Positions 58,236 through 64,000 of a stretch of 64,000 nucleotides of DNA are shown here, piece after piece. A program made the position numbers and the translations under genes. Below the pieces are notes generated by a model. That model had not been told where the DNA came from, searched no databases, and worked only from the letters and a program-made list of their open reading frames with translations. Numbering within the stretch: position 1 is the first letter of the stretch; every line of letters begins with the position of its first letter. The stretch is from Pseudomonas monsensis (GTDB taxonomy: Bacteria > Pseudomonadota > Gammaproteobacteria > Pseudomonadales > Pseudomonadaceae): contig NZ_CP077087.1 of the NCBI RefSeq assembly GCF_014268495.2, positions 3,165,501 to 3,229,500 on the forward strand. Direction: 5' to 3'.

Positions 58236-58416
58236 CCCCTCACCGTGACCCTCTCCCAGAGGGAGAGGGGACTGAATCGGGATGTCTTGCGATAGTGCGC
58301 GACGCGAAAGACCGAGTCGATCATGGATTCACCACGCAGGTCCCACGCAAAAGCGTAGCCTCAATATCCGCCAATCGGTTCCCTCTCCCAGAGGGAGAGG
58401 GCAGCAGAGGGCGAGG
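58236..58416. repeat. single REPIN-like unit related to the 49-50 kb array
   Basis: It begins CCCCTCACCGTGACCCTCTC and ends with CCCTCTCCCAGAGGGAGAGG followed by a GAGGGCGAGG end. In between, GAGTCGATCATGGATTCA and CTCAATATCCGCCAATCGG correspond to CAGTCGATTATGGATTCA and CTCCAATATCCCCCAATCAG of the array unit. It therefore belongs to the same repeat family as a lone copy, between the aldo/keto reductase stop and the rarD start. Confidence 0.8.
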
Positions 58417-58419
58417 ATC

Positions 58420-59433
58420 TCAAGCCGAATGCGGTTTACGGCCCGACACGAAATGGCTCACATCATTGAACCCTGGTGTCGAGGCGTGCCCCGGCGTCAC
58501 CAGCGAGTCGATAAACGCCTCATCTTCCGCCGTGATCTTCACCGCTTGCGCCTTGGTGTAGGCGTCCCACTGGGCTTCTGTGCGCGGGCCGACAATCGCT
58601 GAGGCCACCGCGCTGTTATTGAGCACCCAGGCAATGGCGAATTCGACGATGCCCACCCCACGCCCCTCGGTGTATTGCTGAATCTGCTGGGCAATGCGCA
58701 GCGACTCGACCCGCCATTCGGTTTCCAGAATGCGTTTGTCCTGACGCCCGGCGCGGCTGTTGATATCCGGGGCTGCATCGGGTGCGTACTTGCCGCTGAG
58801 CACGCCACGGGCCAGCGGGCTATAAGGCACCACACCGAGGCCATAGGTTTGCGCGGCGGTGATCTGCTCGGTTTCGGCCTGGCGGTTGACGATGTTGTAC
58901 AGCGGCTGGCTGATGACCGGGCGGTCGACACCCAGTTGGTCGGCGACACGAATCACTTCGGCAATCCGCCAGCCGCGATAGTTGGACAGCCCCCAGTAAC
59001 GGATCTTGCCCTGACGGATCAGGTCGCCGATGGCCGAGATCGTCACGTCCAGCGGCGTGTTGTGGTCTTCGCGGTGCAGGTAATAGATGTCGAGGTAGTC
59101 GGTGCCCAGTCGTGTCAGGCTGGCATCCAGACCATTGAAGATATGTTTGCGGCTCAGGCCGCTGCGGTTTGGCACGCCGTCCACCGGACCAAAGCCGACT
59201 TTGGTCGCCAACACCCACTCATGCCGGTTGCCGGCAATCGCTTCGCCGACGATCTCTTCCGAACGGCCATTGGTGTAGACGTCAGCGGTGTCGATGAAAT
59301 TGATGCCCTGATCCCAGGCCTTGTCGATGATGCGCAACGACTCTTCGTGGCTGGTCTGCTCGCCGAACATCATCGTGCCGAGGGTGAGGGTAGACACCTG
59401 CAAGCCCGAGTGACCCAGTGTGCGATAGCTCAT
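58420..59433 (-). CDS. aldo/keto reductase
   Basis: The start is ATG 59433 (MSYRTLGHSGLQVSTLTLGTMMFG), giving 337 residues. The AKR barrel motifs are present: GINFIDTADVYTNGRSEEIVGEAI with the catalytic Asp and Tyr, VLATKVGFG with Lys, DYLDIYYLHREDHNTPLD with His, GLSNYRGWRI, VISQPLYNIVNR, and the cofactor segment SAIVGPRTEAQWD. It is NADPH-dependent and reduces carbonyl compounds. It lies 70 bp downstream of a LysR gene in the same direction. Confidence 0.92.
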   Translation of the reverse strand: MSYRTLGHSGLQVSTLTLGTMMFGEQTSHEESLRIIDKAWDQGINFIDTADVYTNGRSEEIVGEAIAGNRHEWVLATKVGFGPVDGVPNRSGLSRKHIFNGLDASLTRLGTDYLDIYYLHREDHNTPLDVTISAIGDLIRQGKIRYWGLSNYRGWRIAEVIRVADQLGVDRPVISQPLYNIVNRQAETEQITAAQTYGLGVVPYSPLARGVLSGKYAPDAAPDINSRAGRQDKRILETEWRVESLRIAQQIQQYTEGRGVGIVEFAIAWVLNNSAVASAIVGPRTEAQWDAYTKAQAVKITAEDEAFIDSLVTPGHASTPGFNDVSHFVSGRKPHSA

Positions 59434-59502
59434 GCCGAAATCCTTTCTGTCGGTGGGAAAGCGTTCATCAAATACCAGATGCGTGTGACGGGGCAAAGTG
59501 AA

Positions 59503-60402
59503 TTATCGACTCAATGCCGCACATCGCTCGCGCAAAAATGCCTGCAAGACCTTGACCCGCTCGGACACCTGAACCCGGTGTGGACAGAGCAGATTGAATG
59601 GCACGCTTTCGCCGTGCCAGTCGTCGAATAACGTGCGCAGGCGTCCGGCGCGCACGTCTTCGGCGACATCCAGCCAGGCCTTGTAGGCGATGCCATGCCC
59701 GGCCAGCGCCCAGCGCCGGGCGACTTCACCGTCGTCGCTGAGGTAGTCGCCGTGGACTTCGACTTCGACGGTTTCATCGTCACGGTTGAAACGCCAACTG
59801 TTGTAGGGGCGGCCGTTGCGCAGGTAGAGCAGGGCACTGTGATCGCCCAGTTCCGTCGGGTGCTGTGGCGTGCCATGACGGGCCAGATAATCGGGGCTGG
59901 CGCAGGCAACGCGGCGATGCGTCGGCAAAATCGGCAACGCCACCAGCGTCGAGTCGCTCGGCACGCCGAAGCGCAGCGCGATGTCCACGGTTTCGCGAAA
60001 CAGATCGGCGTGGCGGTCGTTGAGCAGCAATTGCAGGCGGATATTCGGGTGTGCGCGCTTGAAATCGTCCAGCCACGGCAGTAACACGTTGCGGCCGAAG
60101 TCCGAGGGCGCCGCCAGTTGCAACACGCCGTTCAGGCCTTCACCTGATTGTTTCAGCGCTTGTTCGCCGTCGGCCAGTGTCGCCAGGGCCAGGCGCACAC
60201 TGTCCAGATAACGCCGGCCTTCCTCGGTCAGGCGCATGCTGCGGGTGGAGCGTGCGAGCAAACGGATACCGAGCCGGGTTTCCAGGCGTTTCAGGGCAAT
60301 GCTGGCGGCGGCCGGGGTCAGTTCCAGCGCCCGTGCAGCGGCAGAAATACTGCCTGAATCGGCCACGCGGACGAAAATCTCCAGATCGAGAATCGAGCTC
60401 AT
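59503..60402 (-). CDS. LysR-type transcriptional regulator
   Basis: The 299-residue product has the LysR HTH at ~1-60 (MSSILDLEIFVRVADSGSISAAARALELTPAAASIALKRLETRLGIRLLARS in outline) and a substrate-binding domain (GVLQLAAPSDFGRNVLLPWLDDFKRAHPNIRLQLLLNDRHADLFRETVDIALRFG). The C-terminal half is of the CrgA/LtrR-like subgroup often paired with oxidoreductases. It is divergent from the VOC gene at 60501 and just upstream of the aldo/keto reductase, so it may control both. Confidence 0.92.
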   Translation of the reverse strand: MSSILDLEIFVRVADSGSISAAARALELTPAAASIALKRLETRLGIRLLARSTRSMRLTEEGRRYLDSVRLALATLADGEQALKQSGEGLNGVLQLAAPSDFGRNVLLPWLDDFKRAHPNIRLQLLLNDRHADLFRETVDIALRFGVPSDSTLVALPILPTHRRVACASPDYLARHGTPQHPTELGDHSALLYLRNGRPYNSWRFNRDDETVEVEVHGDYLSDDGEVARRWALAGHGIAYKAWLDVAEDVRAGRLRTLFDDWHGESVPFNLLCPHRVQVSERVKVLQAFLRERCAALSR

Positions 60403-60500
60403 TGCTAAAAATCCTTTAAAGATCTTTGCGTTTTAACGGGATTTTTCCGTGATTGGCAAGCCGTGATACTGCAATCAATCAACAACCGCAGGAGATGAGC

Positions 60501-60857
60501 ATGACCTGGACATTCGATCACCTGGCCTTCAACACCGCCGATGGCCAGAGCTTGCAGGACAGTTTCGCCAGGTTGCTCGGCCTGACGCCGGGGCGCCGAC
60601 CACCGTTTCCGTTTCCCGGGCGATGGCTGTATCAGGATGCGCACGCCGTGGTGCACGTGATCGAGCAGCCGACGTTCGACGATACGGCGTTGAGCCACAT
60701 TGCCTTTCGCACGGATGAGCCGGCAGAAGCCGTGCTGCAACGGGTGCGCGACAGCGGTTTGCCGTATCAGGTGGCGCAGGTGCCGGAGGACGGGATCTGG
60801 CAGATTTTTGTGCAGATGCCGGGTGGCGTGGTGATCGAATTGGATGCGTTGGCCTGA
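60501..60857 (+). CDS. VOC-family (glyoxalase-like) protein
   Basis: I choose ATG 60501 (MTWTFDHLAFNTADGQSLQDSFARLLG) since AGGAG lies 6 nt upstream; ATG 60495 would touch the ribosome binding site. The 118-residue single VOC half-barrel shows His in FDHLAFNT and LSHIAFRTD and a terminal Glu in GVVIELDAL, so metal binding is plausible. Divergent from the LysR gene with a ~100-bp gap. The substrate is unknown. Confidence 0.82.
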   Translation: MTWTFDHLAFNTADGQSLQDSFARLLGLTPGRRPPFPFPGRWLYQDAHAVVHVIEQPTFDDTALSHIAFRTDEPAEAVLQRVRDSGLPYQVAQVPEDGIWQIFVQMPGGVVIELDALA

Positions 60858-60860
60858 ATG

Positions 60861-60892
60861 CAAAAGATCGCAGGCTGCGATCTTTTGCGTTT
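60861..60892. terminator. hairpin terminator between convergent genes
   Basis: The stem CAAAAGATCGCAG / CTGCGATCTTTTG is followed by CGTTTT, between the VOC gene and the 3' end of the MFS gene. Confidence 0.7.
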
Positions 60893-60902
60893 TACAACGT
60901 GA

Positions 60903-62213
60903 TCAGGCGCGCAACGTGCGGGTCATGCGCAACGCCAGCAGACTGCCGCCGACAATCACCGCCGCCAGCAGGTACAACGCCGCATCGGTGGAGCCGGTGC
61001 TGTCCTTGACCCAACCCACCAGATAAGGGCTGAGAAATCCGGCCATTTGTCCCATGGAGTTGATCAACGCCAAGCCACCGGCGGCAGCACCGGCACTCAA
61101 CATCGCCGTCGGCACTGGCCAGAACATCGGCAGGCCGGTCAGCGCGCCCATGGTCGCAATGGTCAGGCCGAGAATCGCAATCGCCGGGTTGGCGGCGAAA
61201 TTAACCGCGATCACCAGACCGATCGCGCCCATCAGCATCGGCACCACCAAATGCCAGCGACGCTCTTTGCGCAAGTCCGCCGATCGCCCGACCGCCAGCA
61301 TGAACACCGCTGCCAGCAGGTACGGAATCGCGCTCAGCCAGCCGATCACCAGGTTGTCGCTGAAGCCGAGGTTCTTGATGATCGACGGCAGCCAGAAGTT
61401 GATCGCGTACACGCCACTCTGGATGCAGAAATAGATCAGGCCGAAGGCCCAGATCGCCGGGTTCTTGAACACCGCGATCAACGAATCGGAGGTGGTTTTC
61501 GGTTTGTTCGCGAGGTCTTCGGCCTGATCGGCCTCCAGCACTGCACGCTCGTGCGGGCTCAGCCATTTGGCGTTGGCGAAGCTGTCGCTCAACAGGAAAT
61601 AGGCGAGGGCGCCGAGGATCACCGTCGGGATGCCTTGCAGCAGGAACATCCACTGCCAGCCGGCCAGACCGCCCTGGCCCGCCGCGAAGTGATTGAGAAT
61701 CCAGCCAGAGAACGGGCTGCCGAGCAGGCCGGACACTGGAATTGCCGACATGAACAGCGCCATGATCCGCCCCCGGCGGAAGGTCGGGAACCACTGCGAG
61801 AGGTACAGCACGACGCCTGGGAAGAACCCGGCTTCGGCCGCACCGGTGAACAGGCGCAGGGTGTAAAACTCGGTCGGCGTGGTGACGAACAGCAGGCAGG
61901 TCGACAACGTGCCCCAGGTAATCATCATCAAGGCAATCCAGCGCCGCGGACCGAATCGGGTCAGGGCCAGGTTGCTTGGCACGCCGCACAGCACGTAGCC
62001 GATGAAGAAAATCCCGGCACCGAGGCCGTAGACGGTTTCACTGAATTTCAGGGCGTCGAGCATCTGCAGTTTGGCAAATCCAACGTTGACCCGGTCGAGG
62101 TAGTTGAACAGGTAGCAGATGAAGATGAAGGGGATCAAACGCAGGGTGATGCGTTTGTAGACGGCGTTTTTATCGTCTGCGATGGTCTGGGTAGCTGCGG
62201 CGCTGTGCGACAT
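60903..62213 (-). CDS. MFS transporter, anion:cation symporter type
   Basis: The start is ATG 62213 (MSHSAAATQTIADDKNAVYKRITLRLIPFIFICYLFNYLDRVNVGFAKLQ), giving 436 residues with 12 membrane helices. The NYLDRVNVGFA motif in helix 1, FFIGYVLCGVPSNLAL, and RLFTGAAEAGFFPGVVLYLSQWFP are signatures of the sugar-acid and tartrate/glucarate-type symporters. It is divergent from the cdaR-type regulator and near a glycerate kinase gene, so uptake of a sugar acid or glycerate precursor is likely; this is inference. Confidence 0.9.
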   Translation of the reverse strand: MSHSAAATQTIADDKNAVYKRITLRLIPFIFICYLFNYLDRVNVGFAKLQMLDALKFSETVYGLGAGIFFIGYVLCGVPSNLALTRFGPRRWIALMMITWGTLSTCLLFVTTPTEFYTLRLFTGAAEAGFFPGVVLYLSQWFPTFRRGRIMALFMSAIPVSGLLGSPFSGWILNHFAAGQGGLAGWQWMFLLQGIPTVILGALAYFLLSDSFANAKWLSPHERAVLEADQAEDLANKPKTTSDSLIAVFKNPAIWAFGLIYFCIQSGVYAINFWLPSIIKNLGFSDNLVIGWLSAIPYLLAAVFMLAVGRSADLRKERRWHLVVPMLMGAIGLVIAVNFAANPAIAILGLTIATMGALTGLPMFWPVPTAMLSAGAAAGGLALINSMGQMAGFLSPYLVGWVKDSTGSTDAALYLLAAVIVGGSLLALRMTRTLRA

Positions 62214-62385
62214 AGCGGCTCTCTCTTTATTATGATTTTTGGCGATGCAAAGGGTAACGTTGATCGCCCTGAGAGTCTCGGCCACCGGTGGCCGGATTGT
62301 CTTTGTGCCTGAGCACAGGGTTTGCCGTCAGACCCTGTGCGGGTGAACAACCTGTCCGTGCCTGTTTTCAAGGATTCCAGCGCTT

Positions 62386-63507
62386 ATGTTCGAACTCGAT
62401 CACGACCTCGCCCAGGACATCGTCGACCGTGCCATGGCCATTTTGCCCTACAACGTCAACGTCATGGACAGCCAGGGCTTGATCCTCGGCAGTGGCGAGC
62501 CGGAGCGGATCAACACCCGTCACGAAGGTGCGCAATTGGTGCTGGCCAACGGTCGGGTGGTGGAGATTGACGCGCAGACCGCCGTGCATTTGAAAGGCGT
62601 GCAGCCGGGCATCAATTTGCCGCTGTTGCTCGATCAGCGCTTGATCGGCGTGCTCGGCATCACCGGCGAGCCGGAGCAATTGCGTACCTACGCAGAACTG
62701 GTGCGCATGACCGCGGAAATGCTCGTTGGCCAGCGCAATCAACAGGCCGAACAGCAATGGCGCCGTCAGCGTTGCGATGACTTGCTGGCGCTGTTGCTCA
62801 GCGAGGCGGGTGATTCGCCACGCCTGATCGACGAGGCGCAGCAACTCGGTCTCAAACCGCAATTGACTCGGGTGCCGTATCTGTTCGAATTGGGTCTGGA
62901 GCACGGCCCGGGGCAGACCGTCGAGGCCCTGAGTGCCTGGCTGACCTCACGTTATCCCGATAGCTGGTGCGTGAGTTCGGCAAAGTCGTCGCTGTTGTGG
63001 TGTCGATCGGCGAGCCACAACGTCGAATCTGACCGCTTGCTGGAAAAGCTCGACGGCTTGGGCTGGAATATTTTGCGCATCGCCGTGGGCGGGCAGGCGG
63101 ATGGGCTGGTCGGGTTGCGCCGTTGCTATCGGCGGGTCGGCGATCTTCTGGCGTATGGCCGAGAGGTGCTGCCGCACTCGCGTTTGCTGACGCTCAATCG
63201 TTATCGGCTGCCGGTGATGCTGTGGCGGCATCGCAATGACGATGCGCTGGATGAATTGCTCAAGCCGTTGCGCAAGGTCATCGCCAAGGACGGCAACGGC
63301 CAGTTGCTGGCGACGTTGCGCAGTTGGTGCGAGCACGACGGGCAAAGCCAGGCGTGTGCGGATGCGCTGGGGATTCATCGCAACAGTTTGCGTTACCGGA
63401 TGGAGCGGATTGCCGAGTTGAGTGGGGTTGATCCGTTAAGGCTGGACGGGATGCTGGCGTTGTATCTCGGCGTGCAACTCCTGCCCCAGACTGATCCTGC
63501 GGCATGA
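62386..63507 (+). CDS. cdaR: CdaR-family sugar diacid regulator
   Basis: The 373-residue product has the N-terminal sugar-diacid recognition domain (~1-135, FELDHDLAQDIVDRAMAILPYNVNVMDSQGLILGSG, RINTRHEGAQLVLANGRVVEI). The C-terminal PucR-type HTH is at ~315-370 (CADALGIHRNSLRYRMERIAELSGVDPLRLDG). CdaR activates glucarate, galactarate and glycerate genes in E. coli. Here it lies between the MFS transporter and the glycerate kinase gene, which supports the same kind of pathway. Confidence 0.9.
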   Translation: MFELDHDLAQDIVDRAMAILPYNVNVMDSQGLILGSGEPERINTRHEGAQLVLANGRVVEIDAQTAVHLKGVQPGINLPLLLDQRLIGVLGITGEPEQLRTYAELVRMTAEMLVGQRNQQAEQQWRRQRCDDLLALLLSEAGDSPRLIDEAQQLGLKPQLTRVPYLFELGLEHGPGQTVEALSAWLTSRYPDSWCVSSAKSSLLWCRSASHNVESDRLLEKLDGLGWNILRIAVGGQADGLVGLRRCYRRVGDLLAYGREVLPHSRLLTLNRYRLPVMLWRHRNDDALDELLKPLRKVIAKDGNGQLLATLRSWCEHDGQSQACADALGIHRNSLRYRMERIAELSGVDPLRLDGMLALYLGVQLLPQTDPAA

Positions 63508-63525
63508 GTTGTTCTTGCTGCCGCC

Positions 63526-63615
63526 ATCGTTGGCAAGCCAGCTCCCACAGTCTCTGCGGTGGTTACAAAATTCATGGTCACTGAAGTTCCCTGTGGGAGC
63601 TGGCTTGCCAGCGAT
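63526..63615. repeat. Pseudomonas REPIN (GCTCCCACAG...CTGTGGGAGC)
   Basis: The arms ATCGTTGGCAAGCCAGCTCC-CACAG and CTGTG-GGAGCTGGCTTGCCAGCGAT are inverted at both ends of a ~40-bp spacer. It lies between cdaR and the glycerate kinase gene. Confidence 0.85.
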
Positions 63616-63752
63616 AGGGCCGGAACATTCACCCTCGATTCCAAGGCCTTTGTGAAAATGAACAATAAACGCCCACAGCGCTTGTGCAGCGGACAGGCGT
63701 CAATGCGCGGGCTGACTGGCAGCATGAGGAGCATTGGAACTGGAGAATTCGC

Positions 63753-64000
63753 ATGAAGATCGTCATCGCCCCCGATTCGTTCAAGGACAGCCTGAGTGCC
63801 CAGGGCGTCGCCGAGGCCATTGCTTTGGGCCTGGCGCAAGTCTGGCCACAAGCCACGCTGGTCAAATGCCCGATGGCCGATGGCGGTGAAGGCACGGTCG
63901 ATTCGATTCTCGCCGCGTGCGAAGGCGAACGGCGCCGCAGCCGCGTGCGTGGCCCGCTGGGCGTGCCGGTGGACGCGGCGTGGGGCTGGTTGCCGCACAA
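63753..64000 (+). CDS. glycerate kinase, N-terminal part (cut by window end)
   Basis: The frame starts ATG 63753 (MKIVIAPDSFKDSLSAQGVA) after TGGAG and runs to the window edge without a stop (~82 codons). It continues with LVKCPMADGGEGTVDSILAACEGER, the hallmark of the GlxK/GarK glycerate kinase family. The enzyme phosphorylates glycerate at the end of glucarate/galactarate or glyoxylate routes. Together with cdaR and the MFS gene it forms a sugar-acid locus. Confidence 0.92.
   Translation, partial: MKIVIAPDSFKDSLSAQGVAEAIALGLAQVWPQATLVKCPMADGGEGTVDSILAACEGERRRSRVRGPLGVPVDAAWGWLPH

Noticed and set aside
61047..62312. 421-aa plus-strand ORF opposite the MFS transporter
   Set aside because: Gln/Arg/His-rich antisense shadow of a 12-helix transporter.

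Overview
The window looks like a chromosomal segment of a fluorescens-group Pseudomonas. It has high-GC coding DNA, GGAG-type ribosome binding sites, an H-NS-like MvaT/MvaU protein, typical Pseudomonas REPINs (TGTGGGAGC...GCTCCCACA) and pseudomonad housekeeping genes such as modABC, gor, galU, ahpCF and hpd. Every assignment comes from reading the sequence; no database search was run.

Positions 1-26936 are accessory DNA made of two elements placed end to end. Each ends in a near-identical ~62 bp copy of the 3' half of tRNA-Leu(UAA) plus its terminator (13803-13866 and 26875-26936). Neither copy has the 5' half of the tRNA, so the intact gene and the left end of element 1 must lie left of the window. 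Element 1 (1 to ~13866) is the right part of a lambda-like prophage. It carries small leftward genes, an XRE/ribbon-helix-helix repressor facing tandem BRO-N and KilA-N antirepressor-like genes, a lipoprotein, tail genes I and J, a host-range/tail-fibre block, a SleB-type endolysin, nested Rz/Rz1 spanins and an SOS-boxed coiled-coil gene next to the att repeat.

Element 2 (~13867-26936) is a gutted relative. It keeps an integrase C-terminus fused to a holin gene, a terminase small subunit, and a nonsense-mutated copy of the same SOS-boxed coiled-coil gene beside its att repeat. Its middle holds a type VI secretion effector cassette: hcp, vgrG with a C-terminal extension, a 1536-residue Rhs protein ending in an HNH nuclease, two DUF4265-type putative immunity genes, an Imm33-like gene and a separate PAAR spike gene. 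The toxin tip and the immunity genes are visibly AT-richer than the Rhs core.

From about 27 kb the DNA reads as core chromosome. It contains topoisomerase IB; modABC behind a perfect ModE-type operator; nitronate monooxygenase; a Trp/Gly-rich exported protein; acuI; an alkylation-repair group (2OG oxygenase, alkB, and an ada whose zinc site is degenerate); small envelope and hypothetical genes; galU; gor; a divergent kfrA-like/tyrosine-recombinase pair; ahpC-ahpF; seven tandem copies of a 131 bp REPIN-like unit; gloA; a DUF4946-like gene; mvaT/mvaU; an EAL phosphodiesterase; LysR/EamA pairs; hpd; rarD; an aldo/keto reductase with LysR and VOC neighbours; an MFS transporter; a cdaR-type regulator; and the start of a glycerate kinase gene cut by the window edge.

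The features most worth following up are the T6SS cassette in the tandem prophage remnant, the immI-like immunity cassette in element 1, the kfrA/recombinase pair and the REPIN array.
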